This document shows, piece after piece, positions 1-12,013 of a stretch of DNA of 63,291 bases. The position numbers and the translations under genes were made by a program. The DNA comes from Burkholderiales bacterium. GTDB lineage: Bacteria; Pseudomonadota; Gammaproteobacteria; Burkholderiales; Burkholderiaceae_C. The notes under the pieces were generated by a model. It worked only from the letters and a program-made list of their open reading frames with translations, was not told the DNA's origin and searched no databases. The DNA lies in contig JACPYV010000075.1 of NCBI GenBank assembly GCA_016195825.1, positions 1 through 63,291 on the forward strand, read 5' to 3'. How positions within the stretch are numbered: position 1 is the first letter of the stretch; each line of letters starts with the position of its first letter.

Positions 1-1793
<1,793 letters not shown>

Positions 1794-1810
1794 ACTCCAG
1801 CCTCATTGAT

Positions 1811-1855
1811 TCCGCCGCAGCAGCCCGAACGGGCCGCAGCGGCGGAACTCTTTTT
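1811..1855 (+). terminator. Intrinsic terminator after carB
   Basis: An 8-bp perfect outer stem (TCCGCCGC at 1811-1818 with GCGGCGGA at 1839-1846) encloses a second GCCC/GGGC hairpin, followed shortly by a run of five T at 1851-1855. It separates carB from greA. Confidence 0.7.
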
Positions 1856-1872
1856 GCCCATCGAGTTTTGAC

Positions 1873-2349
1873 ATGACGACCATTCCCCTGACCAAGCGCG
1901 GCGCCGAGTCGCTCAAAGCCGAGCTGCACCGCCTCAAGACCGTCGAGCGTCACGCCGTCGTCCAGGCGATTGCCGAGGCGCGCGCGCAGGGTGACCTGAG
2001 CGAGAACGCCGAGTACGACGCGGCCAAGGATAAGCAGGGCTTCATCGAAGGCCGCATCCTTGAGATCGAAGGCAAGCTGGCCGCGGCGCAGATCATTGAC
2101 CCGTCGACGCTGGACGCCGGCGGTCGCGTGGTCTTCGGCGCCACCGTGGACCTTGAAGAAGAGGCCAGCGGTACTGAAGTGACCTACCAGATTACCGGCG
2201 ACGACGAGGCCGACATCAAGCAGGGCCGCATTTCGGTCGGCTCGCCCATCGCCCGCGCGCTGATCGGCAAGGAGGCCGGCGACGTGGCCGAGGTGCAGGC
2301 CCCCGGTGGCATCAAGCGCTACGAGATCGTCGAAGTCCGTTACGAGTGA
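1873..2349 (+). CDS. greA: Transcription elongation factor GreA
   Basis: GreA rescues backtracked RNA polymerase by stimulating cleavage of the nascent transcript through the secondary channel. The 158-residue product has the family's usual length. It has an amino-terminal antiparallel coiled coil (start [18 protein letters not shown]) with the acidic tip residues in the [12 protein letters not shown] region, and a carboxy-terminal FKBP-like domain ending in [14 protein letters not shown]. The start is the only ATG that gives the standard amino terminus. Its stop (TGA 2347-2349) overlaps the ATG of the next gene, suggesting translational coupling. Confidence 0.96.
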   Translation: MTTIPLTKRGAESLKAELHRLKTVERHAVVQAIAEARAQGDLSENAEYDAAKDKQGFIEGRILEIEGKLAAAQIIDPSTLDAGGRVVFGATVDLEEEASGTEVTYQITGDDEADIKQGRISVGSPIARALIGKEAGDVAEVQAPGGIKRYEIVEVRYE

Positions 2350-2795
2350 TGTTCGCTCGCGTTCAAGCGCTGCTGGCCGCCCTGTGGGGCGGCTTTTTGC
2401 TGTGTGTGGCCTTCGCCGCGGCACCTAGTGCATTCGCGGTGCTGGATCGGGCTCAAGCCGGCTTGCTGGTCGGGCGGCTCTTCAGCATCGAGGCTCAGGT
2501 CAGCCTGGCTGCAGCGCTGATCCTGATGCTGCTGGAGCGCCGCCTCGCACGGGATGCCGTCGAGGCTGGCGCGCCAAGCCATGTGTTCTCGGCGGAACTG
2601 CTGCTCTCGGCCCTCGCACTGTTCTGCACGATTGCCGGCTATTACGGCCTGCAGCCATTGATGGCAGATTCGCGGGCTGGCGCCGGTGTTGCGTCCTTCG
2701 CGGCGCTGCACGGCGCCTCGCTGGCGTTCTTCGCAGTCAAGGGCCTGGGCGTGCTGGCCCTGGCCTGGCGGCTCAGTCTGCGACGTTCTTCTTGA
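2349..2795 (+). CDS. DUF4149-type small membrane protein
   Basis: This 148-residue, very hydrophobic protein has about four predicted membrane segments: residues about 8-30, 45-65, 80-100 and 118-140. It matches the pattern of the DUF4149 family commonly found between greA and yhbY in Burkholderiales. Function is unknown; it presumably sits in the inner membrane. The ATG at 2349 overlaps the greA stop in a TGATG arrangement, so the two are probably co-translated. A GTG one codon upstream is an alternative start. The 3' end overlaps the convergent yhbY by 23 bp (2773-2795). Confidence 0.75.
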   Translation: MFARVQALLAALWGGFLLCVAFAAAPSAFAVLDRAQAGLLVGRLFSIEAQVSLAAALILMLLERRLARDAVEAGAPSHVFSAELLLSALALFCTIAGYYGLQPLMADSRAGAGVASFAALHGASLAFFAVKGLGVLALAWRLSLRRSS

Positions 2796-3246
2796 CGCTC
2801 GTCATGCGCCGCTTGGCACGCTTGAGTTCGCCGCCCTGGGCGACTCGCTGGTTGCCCAGCACCTTGAGCTTGGTGACCTGGGGCCGGCCATTGCCGCTCT
2901 TGGAGAACTTGACGATCTTGACCACGCGCGGGCCGGGACGGGCGTCGGTGCGCTCGGCCGCAACCTTCTCGGGGATCGGCCGCCACAGCACCAGCAGCTT
3001 GCCGATGTGCTGGATGGGGGCCGCGCTCAGCTCGTCGCATAGCTGGGCGAACATCGCCTCGCGGGCCACGCGGTCGTCGCCCAGCACGCGGACCTTGATG
3101 AGGCCGTGCGACTTCAGTGCGGCGTCGGTTTCCTTCACGACGGCCGGCGTCAGGCCGTCTCCGCCGATCATCACGACGGGGTCGAGATGGTGAGCGTCAG
3201 CGCGCTTGTCCTTGCGCTGGGCAGGGGTCAGGATGATTTGAGGCAT
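2773..3246 (-). CDS. yhbY: YhbY/CRM-domain RNA-binding protein
   Basis: The product is 157 residues, with an amino-terminal CRM (CRS1-YhbY) domain of about 95 residues (MPQIILTPAQRKDKRADAHH, later GLIKVRVLGDDR). CRM proteins bind pre-50S ribosomal RNA and aid large-subunit assembly. It has a basic extension of about 55 residues after the domain, longer than the roughly 97-residue E. coli YhbY; such lysine/arginine-rich tails probably add RNA contacts. It is divergent from rlmE with only 20 bp between starts, so the promoters must lie within or across the two genes. This pairing with an rRNA methyltransferase fits a ribosome-biogenesis role. Confidence 0.88.
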   Translation of the reverse strand: MPQIILTPAQRKDKRADAHHLDPVVMIGGDGLTPAVVKETDAALKSHGLIKVRVLGDDRVAREAMFAQLCDELSAAPIQHIGKLLVLWRPIPEKVAAERTDARPGPRVVKIVKFSKSGNGRPQVTKLKVLGNQRVAQGGELKRAKRRMTSVKKNVAD

Positions 3247-3266
3247 CCCCGTATTATCCCGTAGGC

Positions 3267-3941
3267 ATGAAAACTCAAACCAAAAGCAAAAAACTCAACA
3301 AGGCGTGGTTGAACAACCACGTCAGCGACCCCTATGTGCAACAGGCGCAGAAGGACGGTTACCGCTCTCGCGCAGCCTACAAGCTCAAGGAGATCGACGA
3401 GGAGCTGAAGCTGATCCGTCCCGGCCAGGTGGTGGTGGACCTGGGCGCCACGCCGGGGGCCTGGAGCCAGTACCTGCGCCGGCGTTTTGCGCCCACGGAG
3501 GCGGGGCGGGGCGGGGCGGCGGTGGGGCAGCTCAATGGCGCGATCATTGCGCTGGACCTGCTGGATTTCGAGCCCATCGAAGGCGTGCACTTCATCCAGG
3601 GCGACTTTCAGGATGCCGAGGTCTACGCTCAGCTCGAAGCCGCGCTGGCGGGGCGGCCTGTGGACGTGGTGGTCTCCGACATGGCGCCCAATATGTCCGG
3701 CATTGCATCCACCGATGCTGCCCGCATTTCCAATCTGGTCGAACTGGCCGTGGATTTCGCCGGTCAGCACCTCAAACCCGAGGGCGCGCTGGTGGCCAAG
3801 GTCTTTCATGGAACGGGTTACAACGAGCTGGTCGCGTTGTTTCGGGACCGCTTCAAGACGGTCAAGGCACTCAAGCCCAAGGCATCTCGCATCCGGTCTT
3901 CCGAGAACTTCTTGGTCGGTATCGGATTGAAACCCCGCTGA
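3267..3941 (+). CDS. rlmE: 23S rRNA (uridine-2'-O) methyltransferase RlmE (FtsJ/RrmJ)
   Basis: RlmE methylates the 2'-OH of U2552 in the A-loop of 23S rRNA using S-adenosylmethionine, late in 50S assembly. The 224-residue protein shows the Rossmann SAM-binding motif VVVDLGATPGAWSQYL and the K-D-K-E catalytic tetrad: K in AAYKLKEID, D in VVSDMAPNMSG, K in LVAKVFHG, E in RSSENFLVGIG. A short Gly/Ala insertion near residues 75-90 (EAGRGGAAVGQ) is longer than in E. coli. In enterobacteria rlmE and ftsH form a heat-shock operon, and the same order is kept here. Confidence 0.96.
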   Translation: MKTQTKSKKLNKAWLNNHVSDPYVQQAQKDGYRSRAAYKLKEIDEELKLIRPGQVVVDLGATPGAWSQYLRRRFAPTEAGRGGAAVGQLNGAIIALDLLDFEPIEGVHFIQGDFQDAEVYAQLEAALAGRPVDVVVSDMAPNMSGIASTDAARISNLVELAVDFAGQHLKPEGALVAKVFHGTGYNELVALFRDRFKTVKALKPKASRIRSSENFLVGIGLKPR

Positions 3942-3957
3942 TGTCAGGGGCGACCCC

Positions 3958-3984
3958 CTTGCGTCAACTAAAATCGCCCCCACT
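3958..3984 (+). promoter_or_regulatory. Possible heat-shock (sigma-32) promoter before ftsH
   Basis: CTTGCGT (3958-3964), a 12-bp spacer and CCCCCACT (3977-3984) resemble the sigma-32 consensus CTTGAAA-N11-16-CCCCATNT. It lies 40 bp before the ftsH start. A TAAAAT hexamer inside the spacer could instead belong to a sigma-70 promoter. This is an eye match only. Confidence 0.3.
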
Positions 3985-4024
3985 GTCCTGAGCCGGACGT
4001 GGCCATCAGGGCCTAGGAGTCGCA

Positions 4025-5929
<1,905 letters not shown>

Positions 5930-5945
5930 TCCACCTCTCGACACA

Positions 5946-5974
5946 ACGGGCCCGGCTTCCACCGGGCCCGTTTT
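5946..5974 (+). terminator. Intrinsic terminator after ftsH
   Basis: A 10-bp perfect GC stem (ACGGGCCCGG at 5946-5955 with CCGGGCCCGT at 5962-5971) with a 6-nt loop is followed by TTTT. It separates ftsH from folP only 15 bp before the folP start, so partial read-through may occur. Confidence 0.8.
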
Positions 5975-5988
5975 CAATTGCGAAGACC

Positions 5989-6831
5989 ATGCACTGGCAG
6001 ACCCGCCGTTTCCGAATCGATCTGAGCCGCCCGCGCGTGATGGGCATCGTCAACGTGACGCCTGATTCCTTCTCGGACGGTGGCCGGCATGACGACACGC
6101 GCACGGCCATCGCCCACTGCGAGCGCCTTGTCGCCGAAGGAGCCGACATTCTCGACATCGGCGGCGAGTCCACGCGCCCCGGCGCGCCGCGTGTCGATGC
6201 CGACAGCGAGTGGCTGCGCATCGCCGAAGTCCTGGCAGCGGCAGTGACGCTGGGCGTGCCGGTTTCGGTCGATACCTACAAGCCTGAAGTGATGCGCCGC
6301 GCGCTGGATGCCGGCGCCGACGTCATCAACGACGTGCAGGCGCTGCAACTGCCCGGCGCGCTGGCAGCCGTGGCCGACGGTGGTGCGGGTGTGTGCCTGA
6401 TGCACATGCGCGGCGAGCCGGCGTCGATGATGGACCTGGCCTGCTACGGCGACGTCGTCGCCGAGGTTGGCGCCTTCCTGGCCCAGCGTGCCCGGGCGGC
6501 ACGTGAGTCGGGCATTCCGGCCGACTGCATCGCGCTCGACCCCGGCTATGGCTTTGCCAAGAATGCTGAGCACAACCTCAGGCTGTTGGCCGGGCAGCAG
6601 CGGCTGAGCGAGTTGGGGTACCCGCTGTTGGTGGGCTGGTCGCGCAAACGCACGCTGGGCGACATCACGGGCCGTGCGGTTGGCGAGCGGCTCCCCGCCA
6701 GCCTGGCAGCCGCGTTGCGCGCCGTCAGTGCCGGCGCCAACGTGCTGCGTGTGCACGATGTCGCTGCCACGATGGACGCACTCAAGGTCTGGGCCGCCGT
6801 CGATGCGGCGACAATTCCGACCTTCGAATAA
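5989..6831 (+). CDS. folP: Dihydropteroate synthase
   Basis: Dihydropteroate synthase joins 6-hydroxymethyl-dihydropterin diphosphate to p-aminobenzoate in folate synthesis. The 280-residue TIM-barrel protein has the signature [15 protein letters not shown] near the amino terminus, the [15 protein letters not shown] loop and the [12 protein letters not shown] sulfonamide/pABA-site region. The start ATG is 15 bp after the ftsH terminator. It is followed 13 bp later by glmM, the usual folP-glmM pair, and the two are probably co-transcribed. Confidence 0.96.
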   Translation: MHWQTRRFRIDLSRPRVMGIVNVTPDSFSDGGRHDDTRTAIAHCERLVAEGADILDIGGESTRPGAPRVDADSEWLRIAEVLAAAVTLGVPVSVDTYKPEVMRRALDAGADVINDVQALQLPGALAAVADGGAGVCLMHMRGEPASMMDLACYGDVVAEVGAFLAQRARAARESGIPADCIALDPGYGFAKNAEHNLRLLAGQQRLSELGYPLLVGWSRKRTLGDITGRAVGERLPASLAAALRAVSAGANVLRVHDVAATMDALKVWAAVDAATIPTFE

Positions 6832-6844
6832 GAGGAAGCGCTCG

Positions 6845-8176
6845 ATGAGCCGCAAGTATTTCGGAACCGACGGCATTCGAGGCACCGTCGGCCAGGATCC
6901 GATCACGCCCGACTTCATGCTTCGCCTGGGTCATGCCGTGGGCCGCGTCCTGCGCAAGAGCAGCAAACGCCCCACGGTGCTGATCGGCAAGGACACGCGT
7001 ATTTCGGGCTACATGATCGAGTCGGCGCTGGAAGCCGGTTTCGCCTCCGCTGGCGTCAACGTGCTGCTGACCGGCCCGCTGCCCACGCCAGGCGTGGCCT
7101 ACCTGACCCGCGCATTGCGCCAGGACCTGGGCGTCGTCATCAGCGCCTCGCACAACCCGTTTGCCGACAATGGCATCAAGTTCTTCTCGGCCAAGGGCGA
7201 GAAGCTGCCCGACGCCTGGGAGCAGGCTGTTGAGGCCTCGCTGGACGAAGCCCCGCAGTGGGTGGACTCTGCCAGCCTGGGTAAAGCCAAGCGTCTGGAA
7301 GATGCGCGCGGCCGCTACATCGAGTTCTGCAAGAACAGCTTCGGCTCCGATCTGACGCTCAAGGGGTTGAAGATCGTCGTCGATGCGGCCAATGGCGCGG
7401 CTTATCACGTCGCCCCGGACGTCTTCCACGAGTTGGGCGCGGAGGTCGTGGCGATCGGCTGCAAGCCCGACGGCTTCAACATCAATGCTGGCTTCGGCGC
7501 GACCTCGCCCGGCGCGCTGGTCGAGGCTGTCAAAGCCAACGGTGCCGACTATGGCGTCGCACTGGACGGCGACGCGGACCGGCTGCAGTTGGTGGACGCC
7601 GACGGCCGCCTGTACAACGGCGACGAGCTGCTGTACGCGATGGTGGCGGACCGCTTGGCTCAGGGCCTGCGCGTGCCCGGCGCCGTCGGCACGCTGATGA
7701 CCAACATGGCGGTGGAACTGGCGCTGCGATCGCGCGATGTCGAGTTCGTGCGCGCCAAGGTGGGCGACCGTTACGTGCTGGAAGAGCTGGCCGCCCGCGG
7801 CTGGCAGCTGGGCGGCGAGGGTTCCGGCCACCTTCTGGCACTGGACAAGCACACCACCGGCGACGGTATCGTCAGCGCGCTGCTGGTGCTGCAGTCTGTC
7901 TGCCGCAGCGGACACAGCCTGTCCGAGCAGTTGCAGGGGGTCGACCTGTTCCCGCAGACGCTGATCAACGTACGTCTTGCCGCCGGGCAGGACTGGAGGA
8001 CCAACACCCGCCTCGCCGACGAGGAAAAGGCCGTGACGGCCGAGCTGGGCAACCGGGGCCGGGTGCTGATACGCGCGTCTGGCACGGAGCCGCTGTTGCG
8101 TGTGATGGTGGAGGCATCGGACGCCGCGCTGGCACAGCGCTGCGCTCAGCGCCTGGTCGACGCCGTGGCGGCCTGA
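6845..8176 (+). CDS. glmM: Phosphoglucosamine mutase
   Basis: GlmM interconverts glucosamine-6-phosphate and glucosamine-1-phosphate on the way to UDP-N-acetylglucosamine for peptidoglycan and LPS. The 443-residue protein starts [16 protein letters not shown]. It has the phosphoserine loop SASHNP with the catalytic serine at residue 102, the metal-binding loop DGDADR, and the sugar-binding GEGSGH and RASGTEP motifs. The open frame extends 171 bp upstream into folP, but the ATG at 6845 gives the family's normal amino terminus and has a purine-rich ribosome site (AAGAGGAAG). Confidence 0.97.
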   Translation: MSRKYFGTDGIRGTVGQDPITPDFMLRLGHAVGRVLRKSSKRPTVLIGKDTRISGYMIESALEAGFASAGVNVLLTGPLPTPGVAYLTRALRQDLGVVISASHNPFADNGIKFFSAKGEKLPDAWEQAVEASLDEAPQWVDSASLGKAKRLEDARGRYIEFCKNSFGSDLTLKGLKIVVDAANGAAYHVAPDVFHELGAEVVAIGCKPDGFNINAGFGATSPGALVEAVKANGADYGVALDGDADRLQLVDADGRLYNGDELLYAMVADRLAQGLRVPGAVGTLMTNMAVELALRSRDVEFVRAKVGDRYVLEELAARGWQLGGEGSGHLLALDKHTTGDGIVSALLVLQSVCRSGHSLSEQLQGVDLFPQTLINVRLAAGQDWRTNTRLADEEKAVTAELGNRGRVLIRASGTEPLLRVMVEASDAALAQRCAQRLVDAVAA

Positions 8177-8192
8177 GCCGCCGCCGGCAACA

Positions 8193-8224
8193 AAAGGGCC
8201 GCCTCAGGGGCGGCCTTTGCTTTT
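8193..8224 (+). terminator. Intrinsic terminator after glmM
   Basis: GGCCGCC (8197-8203) pairs with GGCGGCC (8209-8215). The stem is flanked by AAA on one side and TTT then GCTTTT on the other, so it could work in both directions. It ends the folP-glmM unit. Confidence 0.75.
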
Positions 8225-8344
8225 CGGGCGGGTCTTACTACGCTGGTGGCCCAAGAATCTCCAGAGAGCTTGCACTGGCGCGGGTTGGCGGCCGATTGAC
8301 AACGCGCAATGAGGCGTCACCAGCGTCCGTGGGGATGCGCAGAA

Positions 8345-8397
8345 TTGACGCACCCGAAGTGCGATATACGATTGCCATATACCCCATCGTGAGGAGG
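8345..8397 (+). promoter_or_regulatory. Probable vapBC promoter, operator-like repeats and ribosome site
   Basis: TTGACG (8345-8350) and TACGAT (8367-8372) are spaced 16 bp apart, a fair sigma-70 promoter. ATATAC occurs twice (8364-8369 and 8377-8382), 13 bp apart, overlapping the -10 region, as expected of an operator for an autoregulating antitoxin. GAGGAGG at 8391-8397 is the vapB ribosome site. The rest of the 8227-8402 gap shows nothing else recognisable. Confidence 0.4.
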
Positions 8398-8402
8398 TTG
8401 GC

Positions 8403-8636
8403 ATGTCCATCGGAACTGTGTTCGTCAACAACCGTACCCAGGCAGTCCGCCTCCCCTTGGACGTGCGACTGCCTGAGGGTGTCCACAAGGTAGAAATACG
8501 CGTCAGGGGCAACGAGCGCATCCTTTCCCCTCTCGGCCAAACCTGGGATAGCTTCTTCCTGGGTGGCCCCAGTGTCAGCGACGACTTCCTGCCCGAGCGG
8601 GCCAATCAGCACCAGTCGGAGCGGGAAGCGCTTTGA
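8403..8636 (+). CDS. vapB: VapB-type antitoxin
   Basis: This 77-residue protein has an amino-terminal AbrB-like swapped-hairpin DNA-binding domain. The pattern VFVNNRTQAVRLP, then VEIRVRGNERILSP and TWDSFF, is characteristic of VapB antitoxins paired with PIN toxins. The carboxy tail should wrap and inhibit VapC. The antitoxin normally represses its own operon, alone or with toxin. Its stop overlaps the toxin start (TGATG, 8634-8638). The pair sits between glmM and pstS, two blocks that are usually adjacent in related genomes, so it is an accessory insert. Confidence 0.88.
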   Translation: MSIGTVFVNNRTQAVRLPLDVRLPEGVHKVEIRVRGNERILSPLGQTWDSFFLGGPSVSDDFLPERANQHQSEREAL

Positions 8637-9046
8637 TGCTCCGCTACCTGCTGGATACCAACATCGTCATCTACGTATTGAAGCGGCGCCCTGTCGAGTT
8701 ACTGGCGACCTTCAACACGAACGCCAGCCGCATGGCAATCTCCTCCATCACCCTGGCCGAACTCATGCACGGGGCGGAGACAAGCAGCCGCGTGGGCGAG
8801 AACCTGTCCGCCGTCGAGGACTTTTGCAGTCGCCTGGTCGTTCTGCCCTATGGCGCCAAGGCCGCCCAGCACTATGGCGCTATCCGTGCCACTCTGGAAA
8901 AGCTCGGCCAACCCATCGGAGTGAATGACCTGCACATTGCAGGCCACGCACGCAGCGAAGGTTTGGTGCTGGTGACGAACAACATTTCAGAATTCGAGCG
9001 CGTGCCTGCGCTCGAAGTGGAGAACTGGGTCCGCCCGGGCCAGTAA
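8636..9046 (+). CDS. vapC: VapC-type PIN-domain ribonuclease toxin
   Basis: VapC toxins are PIN-domain endoribonucleases that cut tRNA or rRNA when released from VapB. The 136-residue product has the acidic active-site residues in their usual places: D in YLLDTNIVIYVLK, E in SSITLAELMHGAE, D in GVNDLHIAGHA, followed by the TNNISEFERVP motif. The ATG at 8636 is preferred over a TTG one codon upstream because it overlaps the vapB stop. The toxin looks intact. The gene converges on the fasciclin gene across a 97-bp spacer without other features. Confidence 0.9.
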   Translation: MLRYLLDTNIVIYVLKRRPVELLATFNTNASRMAISSITLAELMHGAETSSRVGENLSAVEDFCSRLVVLPYGAKAAQHYGAIRATLEKLGQPIGVNDLHIAGHARSEGLVLVTNNISEFERVPALEVENWVRPGQ

Positions 9047-9143
9047 GTCACGGCTTGGCAGTGCATCAGGCACGAACCTGCGGTCGGCGACAGTTGCATG
9101 CCTCGGGCCAACAGCGTAGCCAGACCCTTTCGGGCGGCGGGAA

Positions 9144-9623
9144 TTACTTCTTTGGCGGCATCAGCACGCGGTCGACGACGTGGGCCACGCCATTCGTCGC
9201 GACGATGTCGGCCTGCTGCACCACGGCGTCTTCGACAGTGATGAAGCTGCCGGCCTTGGCCAACGTCAGGTTGCTGCCCTGGTGGCTCTTGGCGCCGCCA
9301 TTGCGCACATCGGCAGCGGCCATGCGGCCGTCGATGATGTGATAGCTCAGCACCGCCTTCAGCTGCGCGCGGTCGGCTGCCAGGGCCTCCATCGTCTTCG
9401 CCGGCACGGCCTTGAAGGCTTCGTCGCTGGGGGCAAACACGGTGAACGGGCCGGCGGCACGCAGCTCGTCTGTCAGGCCGGCCTGGGCGGCGAGGCGGTT
9501 GAAGGTGCTGAGCTGCGGGTCGCGGGCCAGGGTGTCTGCCAAGGGCGCTGGGGCGGGGGTGGTGGCACAGGCAGCCAGCAGGGCGCTGGCTGCGAGCGCG
9601 ATCAAGGACGTGCGACGGATCAT
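9144..9623 (-). CDS. Fasciclin-domain lipoprotein
   Basis: The 159-residue protein carries a signal peptide ending in a lipobox (SALLAAC), so it is probably an outer-membrane or periplasmic lipoprotein. One fasciclin (FAS1) domain follows, with H1-type motif GPFTVFAPSDEAFKAVP and H2-type ending GVAHVVDRVL. FAS1 domains mediate adhesion or ligand binding; the precise role here is unknown. The start at 9623 (MIRRTSLIAL) is chosen over an upstream in-frame ATG because it gives a clean signal peptide and has GGAG just upstream. A short linker after the cysteine is Thr/Pro/Ala rich (ATTPAPAPLA). Confidence 0.85.
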   Translation of the reverse strand: MIRRTSLIALAASALLAACATTPAPAPLADTLARDPQLSTFNRLAAQAGLTDELRAAGPFTVFAPSDEAFKAVPAKTMEALAADRAQLKAVLSYHIIDGRMAAADVRNGGAKSHQGSNLTLAKAGSFITVEDAVVQQADIVATNGVAHVVDRVLMPPKK

Positions 9624-9704
9624 GCGGGGCTCCGGTTGGGGGCAGAAACGGTTGCCCGGCACTCTAGAAGTCCTGCGTGACGATTGCGTGAAAACAAAAT
9701 GACA

Positions 9705-9722
9705 CTGTCATAAAGCCGTTTC
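9705..9722 (+). promoter_or_regulatory. Possible distal PHO box
   Basis: CTGTCAT (9705-9711), AAAG, CCGTTTC (9716-9722). The first half matches the canonical PhoB repeat exactly; the second half is poor. It may be an accessory PhoB site upstream of the main one. Confidence 0.35.
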
Positions 9723-9777
9723 GAAGGCTTCCCACGGGGCGCCTGACGCGCTCCAATGCCCCGGATGGATCAGATGA

Positions 9778-9811
9778 CGGTCACTGAATCGTCATATTGA
9801 GTCCCTAGGAT
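9778..9811 (+). promoter_or_regulatory. PHO box and -10 element of pstS
   Basis: Two PhoB half-sites (CGGTCAC 9778-9784 and TCGTCAT 9789-9795) are separated by 4 bp. A -10-like TAGGAT lies at 9806-9811, exactly 10 bp after the box, the spacing expected where PhoB replaces the -35 element. No good TTGACA is present. The pst-pho operon is therefore probably induced by phosphate starvation. Confidence 0.6.
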
Positions 9812-9861
9812 GCCGTCATCGTCAAACCCGCGGTCAACCCGTGTTGTGGAAGGTGTCTCAG

Positions 9862-10902
9862 ATGAACTTTGTCCAGGTCAGCAAGTCGCTCGCGATCGTC
9901 GCGGGTCTTTTCGGTGCCCAGGCGGCCCTTGCCCAGGACGTGACCGGCGCCGGCGCCACCTTCCCGGCGCCCATTTATGCCAAGTGGGCCGATGCCTACA
10001 ACAAGGCTACCGGCGCCCGCATCAATTACCAGTCGGTTGGCTCCGGTGCCGGCATCCGCCAGATCAAGGCCAAGACGGTGGACTTCGGTGCCTCCGACAT
10101 GCCGCTGAAGGACGACGAGCTGGCCAAGGACGGCCTGGTGCAGTTTCCCACCGTCATTGGTGGCGTCGTGCCGGTCGTGAACATCAAGGGCATCACCCCG
10201 GGCCAGATCAAGCTGACCGGCACCGTGCTGGCCGACATCTATCTGGGCAAGATCACCAAGTGGAACGACGCTGCCCTGACCGCGCTGAACCCCGGCGTGC
10301 CGCTGCCTGACGCAGCCATCGCGCCGGTTGCGCGGGCTGACGGCTCGGGCACCACCTTCATCTTCACCAACTACCTGTCCAAAGTCAGCGAAGACTGGAA
10401 GACCAAGGTCGGCGAAGGCACGACGGTCAAGTGGCTGGCCGGCACGGCCGGCAAGGGTAACGAGGGTGTCGCTGCCTTCGTGCAGCGCCTGCCCAACTCC
10501 ATCGGCTACGTCGAGTACGCCTATGTGAAGCAGAACAAGATGACCTACGTCCAGCTGAAGAACAAGGACGGCCAGTGGGTCAACCCCAGCGACGACGCTT
10601 TCAAGGCCGCCGCCGCCGGTGCTGACTGGAACAAGACCTTCTACCAGATCACGACCGACCAGCCCGGCAAGGCTGCCTGGCCGCTGACCAACCCGACCTA
10701 TATCCTGATGTTCAAGTCGCAGGACAAGGCCGCCAACGCCAGCGCCGCGCTGAAGTTCTTCGAGTGGGCCTACGGCAATGGCGACAAGATGGCCGACGAT
10801 CTCGACTATGTGCCGCTGCCTGCCGCCGTGAAGGACCTGGTGCGCAAGCAGTGGACCGACCACATCAAGGACACGGCCGGCAAGCCCGTCGCCTACAAGT
10901 GA
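9862..10902 (+). CDS. pstS: Phosphate ABC transporter substrate-binding protein
   Basis: PstS is the periplasmic receptor delivering inorganic phosphate to PstCA. The 346-residue precursor starts [15 protein letters not shown] with a signal peptide cleaved near AALAQ. The mature protein begins with the typical [14 protein letters not shown] motif. Phosphate-binding segments [19 protein letters not shown] and [14 protein letters not shown] are present. An upstream in-frame GTG at 9841 is possible but less likely, because the ATG at 9862 gives a standard signal peptide. A weak terminator follows, which would keep the binding protein in excess over the permease. Confidence 0.96.
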   Translation: MNFVQVSKSLAIVAGLFGAQAALAQDVTGAGATFPAPIYAKWADAYNKATGARINYQSVGSGAGIRQIKAKTVDFGASDMPLKDDELAKDGLVQFPTVIGGVVPVVNIKGITPGQIKLTGTVLADIYLGKITKWNDAALTALNPGVPLPDAAIAPVARADGSGTTFIFTNYLSKVSEDWKTKVGEGTTVKWLAGTAGKGNEGVAAFVQRLPNSIGYVEYAYVKQNKMTYVQLKNKDGQWVNPSDDAFKAAAAGADWNKTFYQITTDQPGKAAWPLTNPTYILMFKSQDKAANASAALKFFEWAYGNGDKMADDLDYVPLPAAVKDLVRKQWTDHIKDTAGKPVAYK

Positions 10903-10921
10903 CCCTTGGGTGCTGAGGCAG

Positions 10922-10942
10922 GCCCGGCTCCGGCCGGGCTTT
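10922..10942 (+). terminator. Attenuating hairpin between pstS and pstC
   Basis: GCCCGGC (10922-10928) pairs with GCCGGGC (10933-10939), with a 4-nt loop and only three T after it. It is a likely partial terminator lowering expression of pstCAB-phoU relative to pstS. Confidence 0.5.
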
Positions 10943-10990
10943 GCCACATCGAAAGCGCCTCATCTTCTGACCAGCCCTTCCGGAGGTTCC

Positions 10991-12013
10991 TTGGCAGCCA
11001 TCCTTCCCGCCGACAGCGCCAGTGCTGATCGAAGCGAACCTCAGCCGCACTCGATGAAACCGCAACCCCCGCGCCGCCGCGTCGCCCCCTGGGCCGATGC
11101 ACTGTTCGCCGCGCTGTCGCAAGGCGCCGCCTGGCTGACGCTGCTGCTGATGGTCGGCATCATCGGCTCGCTCATCGTCGGCGCCACACCGGCACTCAAG
11201 GCCTTTGGCCTGGGTTTCCTGACCAGCGCGGAATGGGACCCGGTGCAGGAGAAGTTCGGCGGCCTGGTGATGATCTACGGCACGCTGGCCAGCTCCTTCA
11301 TTGCGCTGGTCATTGCCGTGCCGGTCAGCTTCGGCATCGCCATCTTCCTCACCGAGTTGTCGCCCAGCTGGCTGAAGCGCCCCTTGGGCATCGCCATCGA
11401 GCTGCTGGCCGCTGTGCCCTCCATCGTCTACGGCATGTGGGGCCTGCTGGTGTTCGGCCCCATCCTCGCCACCTTCGTGCAGGCGCCGCTGCAGGCGGTG
11501 TTCACGGGCGTGCCTTTCATCGGTGCACTGTTCTCCGGTCCGCCGGTGGGTATCGGCATCCTGTCGGCCGGCATCATCCTGGCGATCATGATCATCCCCT
11601 TCATCGCCTCGGTGATGCGCGACGTCTTCGAGGTCACGCCGCCGATGTTGAAGGAAAGCGCTTACGGCTTGGGCGCAACGACCTGGGAGGTCGTCTCCCG
11701 CGTCGTGCTGCCCTACACCAAGACCGGCGTGGTCGGCGGCGTCATGCTGGGCCTGGGCCGCGCGCTGGGCGAGACGATGGCCGTCACCTTCGTGATCGGC
11801 AACATGAATCAGTTGAACTCGCTGTCCGTCTTCGAAGCCGCCAACAGCATCACGTCGACGCTGGCCAATGAATTCGCCGAGGCCGGCGAGGGCCTGCACC
11901 AGGCCTCGCTGATGTACCTGGGCCTCGTGCTCTTCCTTATCACCTTCGTCGTGCTGTCGATTTCCAAGCTGCTGCTCGCCCGCCTGAAGAAGAATGAAGG
12001 AGCCCGCGCATGA
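10991..12013 (+). CDS. pstC: Phosphate ABC transporter permease PstC
   Basis: PstC is one of two inner-membrane permease subunits of the high-affinity phosphate transporter. Six membrane helices are visible. The EAA loop region includes [23 protein letters not shown], here spread around residues 215-240. The start is uncertain. TTG at 10991 is preceded at 4 bp by CGGAGG, a strong ribosome site, and gives 340 residues. ATG at 11054 ([13 protein letters not shown]) has no visible ribosome site. The TTG choice is preferred. The stop overlaps the pstA start (ATGA). Confidence 0.93.
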   Translation: MAAILPADSASADRSEPQPHSMKPQPPRRRVAPWADALFAALSQGAAWLTLLLMVGIIGSLIVGATPALKAFGLGFLTSAEWDPVQEKFGGLVMIYGTLASSFIALVIAVPVSFGIAIFLTELSPSWLKRPLGIAIELLAAVPSIVYGMWGLLVFGPILATFVQAPLQAVFTGVPFIGALFSGPPVGIGILSAGIILAIMIIPFIASVMRDVFEVTPPMLKESAYGLGATTWEVVSRVVLPYTKTGVVGGVMLGLGRALGETMAVTFVIGNMNQLNSLSVFEAANSITSTLANEFAEAGEGLHQASLMYLGLVLFLITFVVLSISKLLLARLKKNEGARA

